This document shows, piece after piece, positions 34,842 to 44,395 of a stretch of 64,000 nt of DNA. The first letter of the stretch is position 1. Every line of letters starts with the position of its first letter. A program made the translations under genes and the position numbers. The stretch comes from Acrocarpospora macrocephala (lineage in GTDB: Bacteria; Actinomycetota; Actinomycetes; Streptosporangiales; Streptosporangiaceae), in contig NZ_BLAE01000031.1 of assembly GCF_009687865.1 (NCBI RefSeq), positions 66,860 through 130,859 of the forward strand, given 5' to 3'. Below the pieces are notes generated by a model. That model worked only from the letters and a program-made list of their open reading frames with translations, did not search any database and had not been told where the DNA came from.

Positions 34842-35076
34842 AACGCGAGGTACCGCCGCGAGCGACCCCCTGGCCGCGCTCGGGGCAGTGGTGACGTCTG
34901 CCAGAAACGGCGCCATCGCCGATATCACGCCCGCCTTCTCGCACGCGGGCGCTCTTTCCGGTCGGCCTTAACGACCTTGTGAACCCCTCTCGCCGCCACT
35001 CGGCTGGAAGCCGTGCGGCGTCAAACCGTGACTCTACGTAATCACAACGACACCCGTAGCAACGAAAGGACCTGTC

Positions 35077-35682
35077 ATGCGCTCTGACACCCTCAATCTC
35101 TCTGCAGAACTCACGCTTCGCAGGGCTACCCACGCCGACCTTTCGGGCGTGCTTTCACTGCTGGCCCGCGCCGCCGGCTGGCTGAACTCGCTCGGGGTGC
35201 GGCAGTGGCCGGTCGGCGGCTTCCCGGCCGAGCGGATCGAGCCGCTCATCAGTGCCGGGAACTTCTACGTGCTCGACGCGGAGGACGGGACCGCGGGCGT
35301 GATGGCGCTGGACGACCACGCCGACGCCGAGTTCTGGACCCCCGGCGACCGTCCCGAGGCCGCGCTGTACGTGCACAAGCTGGCCGTGAACCGGGACTAC
35401 TCCGGGCTCGGCGTGGGCGAGGCGTTACTGGACTGGGCGGGCCTGCGCGCCCTGGCCGCGGGCTGCCGCTTCGTCCGGCTGGACTGCTCCAAGGACAACA
35501 ACCGCCTGCAGCGCTACTACCTGGGCCAGCGCTTCCGGCATGTCCGCACGGTCGACCTGCCGCACCGGGCCTCCGGCGCGCTGTTCGAACGCCCGGCGGG
35601 CGTCCGGGGTGGCTTCATGCCTGCCCGTGTGCACGATCTGACCACATATGTCCCCAAGCAAAAGGCTCTGCTATCACACTGA
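35077..35682 (+). CDS. GNAT-family N-acetyltransferase
   Basis: 201 residues. The acetyl-CoA-binding motif A appears as LYVHKLAVNRDYSGLGVGEALLDWAG, followed by VRLDCSKDNNRLQRYYLGQRF, the motif B region with Asn/Tyr. It transfers an acetyl group from acetyl-CoA to an unknown amine. SD GAAAGGA precedes ATG 35077. The C-terminal 30 residues (after the GNAT fold) are extra. It is monocistronic by appearance. The substrate cannot be inferred. Confidence 0.8.
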   Translation: MRSDTLNLSAELTLRRATHADLSGVLSLLARAAGWLNSLGVRQWPVGGFPAERIEPLISAGNFYVLDAEDGTAGVMALDDHADAEFWTPGDRPEAALYVHKLAVNRDYSGLGVGEALLDWAGLRALAAGCRFVRLDCSKDNNRLQRYYLGQRFRHVRTVDLPHRASGALFERPAGVRGGFMPARVHDLTTYVPKQKALLSH

Positions 35683-35731
35683 CTCGGTGCTGAACAGGGC
35701 GGATGCCGTACGGCCCCGCAAACGGACCCGA

Positions 35732-35737
35732 TAATGT
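35732..35737 (+). promoter_or_regulatory. -10 hexamer TAATGT, possible leaderless start for cutC
   Basis: TAATGT ends 7 bp before ATG 35745, and there is no Shine-Dalgarno sequence. This spacing would place the transcript start at the ATG, a common leaderless arrangement in actinobacteria. No clear -35 element is seen. Confidence 0.5.
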
Positions 35738-35744
35738 TCGGTCC

Positions 35745-36422
35745 ATGACCGGATCGCTGCTTGAAGTGATCGCGCTGGACGTGCGCGATGCCGTGGCCGC
35801 CGAGGAGGGCGGCGCGGACCGCTTGGAGATCGTGGCGGACATGTCCGCCGACGGGCTCACGCCGGCTCCGGAGACGGTCGCCGCGATCTCCAAGGAGTGC
35901 ACGCTCCCGCAGATGGTGATGTTGCGGTCCAACGCGGGGTTCACGGTCAGCCCCGAGGAGCTCGACCGGCTGCGCCGCTCCGCCAGGGAACTGTCCGAGG
36001 CGGGGGCCGCCGGGTTCGTCTTCGGCTTCCTCGACGCGGAGGGCGCCGTGGACCGCGGCGCCACCGAGGCGCTGATCCACGCGGTCGCGCCGCTGCCGTG
36101 GACCTTCCATCGCGCGGTGGACTGGGCCGCCGACGTACAGGCGGGGTGGCGGGCGGTCCGGCTGCTGCCCAACCTGGCCACCGTGCTGTCGGCGGGTTCG
36201 CCGAAGGGCGTGGCGAGCGGGCTGCCGATCCTGCGCACCCGGGCCGAGGCCGGGGACGGCGCGCTGATCATGGCAGGGGGCGGCCTGCGGCGGGAGCACG
36301 TGCCGGTGCTGCACGATTACGGGGTCAAGGCGTTCCATGTGGGGGGCGCGGTGCGGGAGTCGTGGGAGTTGCCGGTGGAGCGGGCCCGGGTGGCCGAATG
36401 GCGGCGGCTACTCGATTCCTAG
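35745..36422 (+). CDS. cutC: CutC family protein
   Basis: 225 residues, a TIM-barrel CutC homologue: LLEVIALDVRDAVAAEEGGA, RLEIVADMSADGLTP, GFVFGFLDAEGAVD, FHRAVDW and IMAGGGLR. CutC was named for copper tolerance, but the biochemical role remains unclear in bacteria. The ATG at 35745 is preferred because it starts the conserved region and a TAATGT box sits at leaderless distance. The last 15 bp overlap the convergent citrate-lyase-fold gene. Confidence 0.85.
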   Translation: MTGSLLEVIALDVRDAVAAEEGGADRLEIVADMSADGLTPAPETVAAISKECTLPQMVMLRSNAGFTVSPEELDRLRRSARELSEAGAAGFVFGFLDAEGAVDRGATEALIHAVAPLPWTFHRAVDWAADVQAGWRAVRLLPNLATVLSAGSPKGVASGLPILRTRAEAGDGALIMAGGGLRREHVPVLHDYGVKAFHVGGAVRESWELPVERARVAEWRRLLDS

Positions 36423-37550
36423 GCAGTGGTGGGCGCGGGTGAGCGCCGCGGTCATGGTCTTCACGGTGGCGGGTTCGTCCATGACACCGCCCTCCTGGCG
36501 CTGTTCGTGCCAGGCGCGGACGCGTGACTGATATTCGTCGTAGTGGCGCAGGTGGAAGGCGTAGGTGGTGGCGTAGCGGCTGACCAGGTGGGAGGGGTGC
36601 ATGTCCCAGCCCTGGTAGAAGCCGTTGCCGAGCGAGTGCCGTACCAGCTGGGCGTGGCGTCGCCACAGGGCCAGCACGTCGTCGCGGGAGTCCGAGGCGG
36701 GCGAGGCGGCCAGCGAGCCGTCGGAGAGCTCGATCCCCTCCGGGAGCAGCGTCGTCTGCATCACGTTCCTGGCATGATCGCAGGCCGGATGGTCCAGCCG
36801 TTGCTCGTGCGGCGGCAAACCGCAGGCGGCGGTGTAGTCGAAAACCCCGAAATGCGCGGCCCGTAGCCGCCCTCCCGACGCCCGCGTGGCCTCGGAAAGG
36901 AACAACACCGTCTGCGGCGCTTCCACTTGCATCTCAAATCCCAGCGTCTGGTACGGCAAACCAAGCCCATCCTCCAATTCGTCCAGATATGTCGCGAATT
37001 GTCCGAGATAAGCTGACATGAGTACTTTTGGCAAGGTGACGGTGAAGCCCGCCGGGAGTTGTCCGATATTTCGGATTACGCCGGTGAGGAAACCGTCCAG
37101 GGTGCGGATCGCGCGGGCGGGATCGCCGTCGGCGAAGGATTTCACCCGCAGACCCCAGCGGCGGGGGAGGGAACCCGCCGCGTGCATGGCGGCGATGGCG
37201 ACCGCCGCACGTTCGGTGTCGGCGTCCTCGTCGGGACGCACCCCGTAACCGTCCTCGAAGTCCACGCGCAGGTCCTCGATCGGCTCGGTGGCCAGCTTGG
37301 CCGCCACTCTCGGGAGGCCGTCGTGATCGAACACGGCGGCGAAGGCCTCAGGGGTGGGGAGATGGCGGTCCAGGAGCTCTGTCGCGGCCCGGCCCCAGTC
37401 GGCGGGGGTGGTCGAGGTCAGCCGGTCGGCCGGGACATAGACGGTGTGCACGGGCTGCCAGGGGAGGCTCGCCGTCGGATAGCGGGCGTGCTGTTCCCCG
37501 TGGGTCTCGGCGAATCCCGCGATCTCCACCGGGCCCAAGGTGGTTTCCAT
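36408..37550 (-). CDS. Citrate-lyase/HpcH-like aldolase-fold protein (DUF6986-type)
   Basis: 380 residues. Segments EDLRVDFEDGYGVRPDEDAD, GFTVTLPKVLMSAYL and GFEMQVEAPQTV recall the acidic metal-binding strands of HpcH/HpaI aldolases and CitE, with GWDMHPSHLVSRYATTYAFH near the C-terminus. I believe it belongs to the uncharacterised DUF6986 group, from memory. It would bind Mg2+ and an oxo-acid or CoA ester, but no reaction is known. It begins 24 bp after the LAL regulator's stop and may share its transcript. Convergent 15-bp overlap with cutC. Confidence 0.65.
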   Translation of the reverse strand: METTLGPVEIAGFAETHGEQHARYPTASLPWQPVHTVYVPADRLTSTTPADWGRAATELLDRHLPTPEAFAAVFDHDGLPRVAAKLATEPIEDLRVDFEDGYGVRPDEDADTERAAVAIAAMHAAGSLPRRWGLRVKSFADGDPARAIRTLDGFLTGVIRNIGQLPAGFTVTLPKVLMSAYLGQFATYLDELEDGLGLPYQTLGFEMQVEAPQTVLFLSEATRASGGRLRAAHFGVFDYTAACGLPPHEQRLDHPACDHARNVMQTTLLPEGIELSDGSLAASPASDSRDDVLALWRRHAQLVRHSLGNGFYQGWDMHPSHLVSRYATTYAFHLRHYDEYQSRVRAWHEQRQEGGVMDEPATVKTMTAALTRAHHCLGIE

Positions 37551-37574
37551 CCGGAGATCCTGGCAGATCGGGGG

Positions 37575-38666
37575 TCAGCGCGGAAACGTCAGCACCTCGG
37601 CCAGGTGGGTGCGGTCGTTGACGCCGACCTTGGCGTACAGGCGGTGCAGGTGGTTGCCGACCGTGCGGTGCGAGACGCCCAGCCAGTCGGCGATCTCGCG
37701 GTTGGTCAGGCCCCAGGAGGCGAGCTGCCCCACCTGCTGCTCCCGGTCGGTCATGGCGGTGTCGGCGGGGGAGAGGCGGTGGATCTGGTGCCGGGCGCGG
37801 AGCGGGCCCACCCATTCGCGGATCACGGCCTGGTACATCGGGTGCGCGAGCCGTACCAGCAGGGACTGGCCGCGCGGGCAGGAGGTGATCAGGCCGCGGC
37901 GTTCGACCCGGTGCACCGCGTCAGGGTTGCCCCGGGCCAGCAGCAGGGCGGCGTCGACGGACTCGTGCACGGCGACGAGCTCCAGCACGTCGCGCTCGTC
38001 CTCGTCCAGCTCGCCGATCTCGGCCCGCACCAGCTCCCGAAGGCACGGACTGAGCGGCAACTGCCCCCGCGAGCACCAGACCCCGTCCAGCCGGGCCAGC
38101 GCCCCCGCGGCCAGCGCGGCGGTGACCAGCTCGCGCAGGAAGCGCAGATCGCCCGCGGCGGCGCGGCAGAACCGTCGCACGGTCGCGCCCTCCACCCGGC
38201 CGCCCAGCGCGGCCGTCAGCAGGCGGGCGGCGTGCTCCTGCCGCAGCGGCGCGAGCTCCAGGCGGGGCAGATCGAGCGCGCGCAGCGGCGCGGGCACGGC
38301 TGCCTCGCCTCTGGCCACCACGACGACCTTGGCCTGGTCGCGGGTGACCAGGTGGTGCAGGAGCGCGGCCGAGGCGTCGTCGATCCGATCCGCGTCGTCG
38401 GCGATCAGCAGCAGCCCCGGGCCGAGCCACTCCGCCGCCCAGGCGAGCAGGTTGGCGTGCGGGGCGTCGGCCGGCAGCAGGTGCGCGAACGCGCCCAGCG
38501 CCACGCTGGGGCCGGTGCCGCGCAGCCGCAGGCCGCCCGCCTGGGCGGCCAGGGCGCTCTTGCCGACCCCGTGCGGGCCGGTGAGCAGCACGCCGCCGCC
38601 GGAGTCCAGCGCGGCGGCGAGGGCGGCGCGCTCCTCGTCCCGGCCCAGGAAAGGCCATCTGATCAT
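37575..38666 (-). CDS. LAL-type LuxR regulator, compact
   Basis: 363 residues, much shorter than typical 900-residue LAL proteins. N-terminal AAA-like ATPase with Walker A LLTGPHGVGKSA (about 27-38) and Walker B GLLLIADDADRI. A helical middle follows. The C-terminal LuxR HTH reads MTDREQQVGQLASWGLTNRE with GVSHRTVGNHLHRLYAKVGV. The TPR-rich region of full LALs is missing. Its start overlaps the stop of the small secreted protein gene (ATGA), so both are coupled. It likely activates a local or metabolic regulon in response to ATP binding and an unknown signal. Confidence 0.85.
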   Translation of the reverse strand: MIRWPFLGRDEERAALAAALDSGGGVLLTGPHGVGKSALAAQAGGLRLRGTGPSVALGAFAHLLPADAPHANLLAWAAEWLGPGLLLIADDADRIDDASAALLHHLVTRDQAKVVVVARGEAAVPAPLRALDLPRLELAPLRQEHAARLLTAALGGRVEGATVRRFCRAAAGDLRFLRELVTAALAAGALARLDGVWCSRGQLPLSPCLRELVRAEIGELDEDERDVLELVAVHESVDAALLLARGNPDAVHRVERRGLITSCPRGQSLLVRLAHPMYQAVIREWVGPLRARHQIHRLSPADTAMTDREQQVGQLASWGLTNREIADWLGVSHRTVGNHLHRLYAKVGVNDRTHLAEVLTFPR

Positions 38667-39091
38667 GAGCCCACCACGAACTTCCAGCTGCCGCAGCCGG
38701 GGCTGCTGGAGGTCTTCGGCTTGTCGCAGACGCGCAGCTTCACGAACCGGGGGGACCGGAACTTGGCGATCACGCGCTGGCTGCCCGGGACGCCGACACG
38801 GTCGTCACCCGGGTCGAAGCCGATCCAGCTGCTCTTGGGGCTCCAGGAGATGTAGAGGTAGGCGGAGGAGCCTTCGCCGTGGCGGTCCTTGAGGGTGCCG
38901 TTGAGGGTGTAGAGGGTGCCGTCCTTGGTCATGGTTCCGATGAAGTCGTCCCGCTTGAGCGGGGCGCCGGAGGTGAGGCGCACCCAGGCGGAGTGCACCG
39001 TGAATGAGCTCGGGGCCGAGACGGCGGCCTCGGCGGGGAGGGCGGGGAACGTCAGGGATGCGGCCAGCAGCAGGCCGAGAGTCGTTCGCAT
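38663..39091 (-). CDS. Small secreted protein of unknown function
   Basis: 142 residues from ATG 39091, chosen because GGGAG precedes it and a clean signal peptide follows (MRTTLGLLLAAS, cleavage near AEA|AVS at about 22). The mature domain is about 120 residues, beta-rich (FTVHSAWVRLTSG, AYLYISWSPKSSWIGF, RFVKLRVC) with two Cys near the C-terminus (VCDKP, GCGSW) that may form a disulfide. I do not recognise the family. It lies between a SARP-STAND protein and a LAL regulator on the same strand. Confidence 0.7.
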   Translation of the reverse strand: MRTTLGLLLAASLTFPALPAEAAVSAPSSFTVHSAWVRLTSGAPLKRDDFIGTMTKDGTLYTLNGTLKDRHGEGSSAYLYISWSPKSSWIGFDPGDDRVGVPGSQRVIAKFRSPRFVKLRVCDKPKTSSSPGCGSWKFVVGS

Positions 39092-39158
39092 GCTCCCAGT
39101 GCAGCCGCCCCGGCTTGCCAACCGCTCACCGAACGCTTGTCCCGCGCTTGCGCCCAGG

Positions 39159-42100
39159 TCAGGCGCACTGCCGCTGGTACGGGTACCCCCGCAGGAACGC
39201 GTCCCACTCGGCCACGGTGAGGTCACGCCCGGCCGCCGCGCAGACCCGCCGCCGGGCCGACTCCAGATCGAGGTCCCACCGGTGCACGGACCGGTCACTG
39301 GACACGCTCAGCAGCGCGCTGCCGTCGAAGGTCAGGAACCGGGAGGTGTTGTCGTACGGCCCGGGCGTGGTGCCGATCAGCAGCCCGGTGCCGCCCTCGT
39401 GCAGCGAGATCCGGCCATCCGCCTGGCTGCTGGCCACGAACCGGTTGTCGGGCGAGATCGCGATGCTGCGGTACTGCCCCGGCCTGGTGCGCGAGAGCAC
39501 CCGCTGCGGCGCCCAGGTCCCGGAGTCCCACAGCGACAGCTGCCCGTCGTCGGCCCCGAAGGCGACCTGCCCGTCCCGGCCGAACCCGATCGCCGAGACC
39601 TCCGCGTCGCTCCTGGCCACCGCGAGCGGAGCCCGCACCTGCCTGCCACCGGCGTCCAGCACGGCGACGGTCCCGTTCAGGAGGCCGACCAGCAGCGTGC
39701 CGTCGGGTGTGTACGCGAGGACGGACGCCTTGGCCGGCAGTGGAACGGTGGCCAGGGTGGCGTTCGTACCGGTGTCCACGATCTCCAGCATCGGCCGGTC
39801 GGCGGTCGTGTCGGTCGGCTGGGTGGTGATCGCCAGCCGGGTTCCGTCGCGGGACAGCGCCGCCAGCGGGTTGAAGATCTTACGCGTCAGCCCGCCGATC
39901 ACCTGCACGTCATCCGTGGTGGCCACCACGATCTTCCCCCCGCCCACCCCGGCCACGACCCCGTCCGCCCCGTTGAAGGAGGCCAGCGGGCGCTCGGCCG
40001 AGCCGGGGGTCAGGCCGAGCTCCCACACCTGCCCGTCCCTCGCGTAGACGGCGTTCGGATTCCAGGCCGCGCGGAAGCCGTCGATCCGGCCGTCGACGCC
40101 CTCGCCGATCCGTACGGGGGCGCCGAAACCGCGCTCACCGGTCAGGTCCCAGGTGAGGATGACGCCGTCCAGGGTGACGCTGACCAGGGTCCGGCCGCCT
40201 TCGGCGATCTCCGCCCCCGCCACCCGCCCGGCGGCCGGGAAACTGCGCAGCAGCTGCCGGGTGGCCGCGTCCCAGACGTTCACCCGGCCCAGGCCGTCGC
40301 CGGAGATCACCTCGGTGTTCTCGGCCGACCAGGACGCCCAGGTGATGTCGGTGCCGTACCGGACCGGGCCCTCCGGGCGGCCCGTCGGCACGTCCCAGAT
40401 GGTGATCTGGTCGATCGCGGTGGTCAGCAGCGCGGTGCCGTCCCGGTTGAGGGCCTGGGTCTCGGCGGAGACGGTCGGCAGGTCGCCGAGCAGCCGGCCG
40501 CGCAGGTCGAGCACGCGGGTCCGGCCGGACACCGTGGTCACGGCCAGGTGGGCGAGGTCGCCGCTGGTGAACAGGCCGCTGTTGGTCTCGGAGTTGGGCA
40601 GCACCCGCTCGGATTCCGCATCCCAGACCTCGATGTGCTCGGCCACCACGGCGGCGATCGCGTCGCCCGCGACGAAGACGGCCGTGTCGGGGATCCGGCC
40701 GTGGCGGGAGCTCAGGTTGCGGGGGGTGGCCGTGGCGACGTCCCAGATCCGGACCGGGGTGCCCGGGCGGTTCATGGTGATCAGCCGCCGGCCGCCCTGG
40801 TCCAGCGAGATCCGGCGGACCATGGTGGGGCCCGCGTCGATGGGCGGGCCGACGGGGTCGAGCGTGGCGATGTCGTACACCTGGACGCGGCCCAGCTCGG
40901 AGGAGATCGCCAGCCGGCGGCGGTCGCCGCTGAGCGCCGTCGCGCCGACCAGCTCGGGCAGGGCCGGGGTGCCGCGCAGCAGGCGGGGATTGGCGAACAG
41001 CAGCGCCAGCAGGGTGCGCTGGGCGAGCGGGGTCGGATACATGCGCACCGCCTGGACGGCCAGCAGGCCGCCGCGGGCCGGATCGGGGTCGCTGACGGCC
41101 TGCGCGACCAGCCGTTCCGCGTCGGCGATCAGCCGGGCCTCGTCCGAGCCGGTCTTCTGGGTCCATCCCATGGCGGCGATGATCAGCACGGCCACCAGGG
41201 AGACGGCCATCGCCCGCAGCCGCCGGGTGGACCGGCTCCGCGACTCCCGCTCGGCCTCGGCCGCCGAGGCGTCCAGGAACTCCCGCTCCACCGCCGTCAG
41301 CAGCTCCGGATGCCCGGCCGCCCAGTCCAGCGCGCCGGACAGCCGCGCGCCCCGGTAGAGCTCGGCCGGGTCCCGGCCCCGGTCGGCCCAGTCCCGGGCG
41401 GCCGGGGACAGGTGGCGGCGCAGCGCGCGGCCCTCGGCGTCGGACTCCAGCCAGTCGCGCAGCCGGGGCCACTCGGTCAGCAGCGCCTCGTGGGCGACCT
41501 CCACCGTGTCGTGGTCGGTGATCAGCAGGCGGCGGTCGAGCAGCAGCCCGAGCACCCGGCGCACCTCCGGATCGGCCAGCTCGCCGATGGCCACCCGCCG
41601 CCGGACGAATCGTTCGCCGCCGTCGGCCAGCCGGAGGAAGATTGAGCGGGCGATCCGCCGCTCCGGCTCGGTGAGCGAGGCGTACGCGCGCTCGGCCATC
41701 CGCTCGATCGCGCCGCGCACCCCGCCGGAACGCTGGTAGGCCGCCAGGGTGAGGGTGCGGCCCTCGCGGCGCTCCCACAAGTCCAGCAGGGCGGTGGAGA
41801 GCAGCGGCAGCGAGCCAGGCTGGTCGTGGACGTCGGCCAGGAGCGCCTCGACCAGGCCGTCCTCGAGCGTGAGGCCGACCTGCCCGGCGGGCGCCTGGAT
41901 GGCTTCGGCGAGCTCGTCCTTGGTCATCGGGCCGACCAGCACCTGGGCGTCCACGACCAGCCGGGCCAGCTCGCGATGGTCGGCGCAGCCGCCGTAGTAG
42001 TCGGCGCGCAGGGTGAGCACCACCTTGTGCGGGCAGCCGACCAGCGTGTCCAGGAACACCTGCCGCCGCTCGGCGGTCAAGGTGGTGAAAACCTCCTCGA

Positions 42101-43097
42101 ACTGGTCCACGAAGACCACCGCGGGTTCCTCCGGCAGCGCCGCGGCCAGGTCCGGGGTGGTCGCGGGAGTCAGCACGACCTGCCGCCAGTGCCGCGACCC
42201 CGGCAGCGCCTCCCCGGCCAGCCGCGGCAGCAGCCCGGCCCGCACGGCCGACGACTTCCCGCTCCCGGACGCGCCGACCACCGCCACCAGAGGCGCGCGG
42301 GACAGGTGCGCGACCAGCTTGGCCACCAGCTTCGCCCGGCCGTGGAAGTAGGGCGCGTCGTCGCGCTCGAATCGGGCCAGCCCCTTGTAGGGGCAGGTGT
42401 CCCCCTGCACCAGCCGGGAGTCGTGGGCGAGCACATCCCGCTGGATCCCCGCCAGCTCGGGCCCCGGTTCGAAACCCTCCTCCAGGAGCGCTTCCCGGGC
42501 GCGCTGGAAAGCCTGCGCCGCCTCGGCCACCCGCCCCGACCGGTAGAGCGCCCGCATCAGCTGGCCCCACAACTTCTCCCTGGTCGGATGCCGCAGCAGC
42601 AGCTCCTCCAGGTCCGCGACCAGCTCGGCGCCCTGCCCGGCGGCCAGCCGCGCCTCGTTGCGCCGCTCCACCGCCTCGCCATGCAGCGCCGCCAGTCGCT
42701 TGCGCTCCGCCTCCAGAAAGCTGAAATCCGCGTACGGCTCGCCGCGCCACAACGCCAGTGCCTCCGCCAGCAGCGGATCGGGATCCTCCGCGGTCCGGGA
42801 CCGCGTCACCAGCGAGGCGAACCTGACGGCGTCCACGTCGGCGCGCAGCGCGTATCCGTGCGGCACGGTAAGCACCACCTCGCCGGGCAACGCCCGCCGC
42901 AACCGGGACACCGACGACTGCAGGTTGCCCTTGGACGCGAAGTCCAGCCGCCGCAGGATCGTCTCGGTCCTGACCGGGCGACCGGCCTCCGCCGCCAGCA
43001 GGGCCAGCACCTCGCGCGGCCGCCCATCTAACGGCACCGGAGTTCCGTCCGACAGGACCTCGAACGGCCCCAGCACACGGATCTCCAGCACGCTCAC
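39159..43097 (-). CDS. SARP-type regulator fused to STAND NTPase, TM segment and WD40 propeller
   Basis: 1312 residues. OmpR-like winged HTH (about 1-90: RPREVLALLAAEAGRPVRTE, SSVSRLRRAL), BTAD helical domain (about 92-235: YADFSFLEAERKRLAALHGE), then a STAND/NACHT-like NTPase with Walker A GASGSGKSS (275-283) and Walker B AVVFVDQFEE (326-335). A single membrane helix is predicted at about 627-645 (AMAVSLVAVLIIAAMGW). The rest is a WD40 propeller (VRIWDVATA, INVWDAATRQLL-type repeats) ending in RRRVCAAAG and YPYQRQC. GTG 43097 overlaps the fprA stop. It may couple sensing by the propeller to DNA binding from the membrane; function unknown. Confidence 0.85.
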   Translation of the reverse strand: MSVLEIRVLGPFEVLSDGTPVPLDGRPREVLALLAAEAGRPVRTETILRRLDFASKGNLQSSVSRLRRALPGEVVLTVPHGYALRADVDAVRFASLVTRSRTAEDPDPLLAEALALWRGEPYADFSFLEAERKRLAALHGEAVERRNEARLAAGQGAELVADLEELLLRHPTREKLWGQLMRALYRSGRVAEAAQAFQRAREALLEEGFEPGPELAGIQRDVLAHDSRLVQGDTCPYKGLARFERDDAPYFHGRAKLVAKLVAHLSRAPLVAVVGASGSGKSSAVRAGLLPRLAGEALPGSRHWRQVVLTPATTPDLAAALPEEPAVVFVDQFEEVFTTLTAERRQVFLDTLVGCPHKVVLTLRADYYGGCADHRELARLVVDAQVLVGPMTKDELAEAIQAPAGQVGLTLEDGLVEALLADVHDQPGSLPLLSTALLDLWERREGRTLTLAAYQRSGGVRGAIERMAERAYASLTEPERRIARSIFLRLADGGERFVRRRVAIGELADPEVRRVLGLLLDRRLLITDHDTVEVAHEALLTEWPRLRDWLESDAEGRALRRHLSPAARDWADRGRDPAELYRGARLSGALDWAAGHPELLTAVEREFLDASAAEAERESRSRSTRRLRAMAVSLVAVLIIAAMGWTQKTGSDEARLIADAERLVAQAVSDPDPARGGLLAVQAVRMYPTPLAQRTLLALLFANPRLLRGTPALPELVGATALSGDRRRLAISSELGRVQVYDIATLDPVGPPIDAGPTMVRRISLDQGGRRLITMNRPGTPVRIWDVATATPRNLSSRHGRIPDTAVFVAGDAIAAVVAEHIEVWDAESERVLPNSETNSGLFTSGDLAHLAVTTVSGRTRVLDLRGRLLGDLPTVSAETQALNRDGTALLTTAIDQITIWDVPTGRPEGPVRYGTDITWASWSAENTEVISGDGLGRVNVWDAATRQLLRSFPAAGRVAGAEIAEGGRTLVSVTLDGVILTWDLTGERGFGAPVRIGEGVDGRIDGFRAAWNPNAVYARDGQVWELGLTPGSAERPLASFNGADGVVAGVGGGKIVVATTDDVQVIGGLTRKIFNPLAALSRDGTRLAITTQPTDTTADRPMLEIVDTGTNATLATVPLPAKASVLAYTPDGTLLVGLLNGTVAVLDAGGRQVRAPLAVARSDAEVSAIGFGRDGQVAFGADDGQLSLWDSGTWAPQRVLSRTRPGQYRSIAISPDNRFVASSQADGRISLHEGGTGLLIGTTPGPYDNTSRFLTFDGSALLSVSSDRSVHRWDLDLESARRRVCAAAGRDLTVAEWDAFLRGYPYQRQCA

Positions 43098-44395
43098 CTG
43101 CGGTCGGCACCACCGAACGCGTCCAGCATGGCCGCCCGCCCGACCAGCTTCACCTTCTCGCCCCGGTCCAGCGTCCTGGCCAGCTTCTCCTCCGCCGCCT
43201 CGATGGCCAGCCAGTCCTGGTACGTCACGGGCCGCACCCCCCGCGCGGCCAGCAGGTCATCCAGCGTCGGCCGCGAAGGCTGCGGGGTGACCTCGGCCAG
43301 CAGGGTGCGGACGGTCTCCGCGGCGTCGGACTTGTTGGTGCCGATCACACCGGTCGGGCCACGCTTGAGCCAGCCCGCCACATACTCGCGGTCGCGGACC
43401 CGGCCCGCCTCGTTGGGGACCGTCATGCTCCGCTCGGAGAACGGCACGCCCGGCAACGGCACGCTGCGGTAGCCGACCGAGCGCAGCACCATGTCGGCCG
43501 GGATCGTCTCGAACTCGCCGGTGCCGACCACGCGGCCGTCCTCCAGGCGGGTGCGCTCCAGGCGGATGCCCTCCACCCGGGAGACGCCGAGGATCTCCAC
43601 CGGGCGCAGCCAGAACCGGACCTCCAGGCGTCGCGGCCGGTCCTGCGGGGGGCGGGTGGACCAGGACTGCAGCACGTCGACGTTGCCGCGGATCTGGCGG
43701 GACAGGTCGGTCAGGTCCTCGACCGCCACCTCGTCCGGAAATGTCAGGATGTCGGCGTTCAACAGCTCGCCGAGTTCCCGCAGTTCCTTGAGGGTGAACT
43801 TGGCGTGGGCCGCGCCCCGGCGGCCGATCATGTGGATGCGCTTGACCCGGGACTCGGCCAGCGCGGTCAGCACCTGCTCGGGAATGTCGGTGGCGCGCAG
43901 CTCGTCGGCGGTCTTGGCCAGGATCCTGACCACGTCCACGGCCACGTTGCCGACACCGACGACGGCCACCTCCGCCACGTCCAGGGTGAAGTCCGGGGCG
44001 TCCGGATGCCCGCAGTACCAGTTCACGAAGTCGGTGGCGGCCACGCTGCCCGGCAGATCCTCGCCCGGGATGCCCAGCTGGCGGTCGACCATCGCGCCGG
44101 TGCAGTAGACGACCGCGTCATAACAGGCCAGCAGGTCCTCGACATGGAGATCGGCGCCCAACTCGACCCCGCCGAGGAAGCGCACGCCAGGAGCCTCCAG
44201 GACACGCCGCAGGTAATGCGCGATGGACTTGATCGAAGTGTGGTCGGGAGCCACGCCATACCGCACCAGGCCATAAGGAGTCGGCAGACGTTCCAGCACG
44301 TCGACTTCGACCGGCCCCGCGGACTGTTTCGTCAAAGCCTCCGCGGTGTAGATCCCGGCGGGACCAGAGCCCACGATCGCCACACGCAACGTCAC
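43094..44395 (-). CDS. fprA: Ferredoxin/adrenodoxin-type NADP+ reductase FprA
   Basis: 433 residues from GTG 44395 (GGAGG upstream; a TTG at 44407 is the alternative). FAD motif VAIVGSGPAGIYTAEAL, then LPTPYGLVRYGVAPDH and the NADP-binding VVGVGNVAVDVVRILA, with GRRGAAHAKFT in between, as in mycobacterial FprA and mitochondrial adrenodoxin reductase. It reduces ferredoxins for cytochrome P450s or other acceptors. It is the first gene of the minus-strand run and overlaps the SARP-STAND gene by four bases, an uncommon pairing. Confidence 0.93.
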   Translation of the reverse strand: MTLRVAIVGSGPAGIYTAEALTKQSAGPVEVDVLERLPTPYGLVRYGVAPDHTSIKSIAHYLRRVLEAPGVRFLGGVELGADLHVEDLLACYDAVVYCTGAMVDRQLGIPGEDLPGSVAATDFVNWYCGHPDAPDFTLDVAEVAVVGVGNVAVDVVRILAKTADELRATDIPEQVLTALAESRVKRIHMIGRRGAAHAKFTLKELRELGELLNADILTFPDEVAVEDLTDLSRQIRGNVDVLQSWSTRPPQDRPRRLEVRFWLRPVEILGVSRVEGIRLERTRLEDGRVVGTGEFETIPADMVLRSVGYRSVPLPGVPFSERSMTVPNEAGRVRDREYVAGWLKRGPTGVIGTNKSDAAETVRTLLAEVTPQPSRPTLDDLLAARGVRPVTYQDWLAIEAAEEKLARTLDRGEKVKLVGRAAMLDAFGGADRR

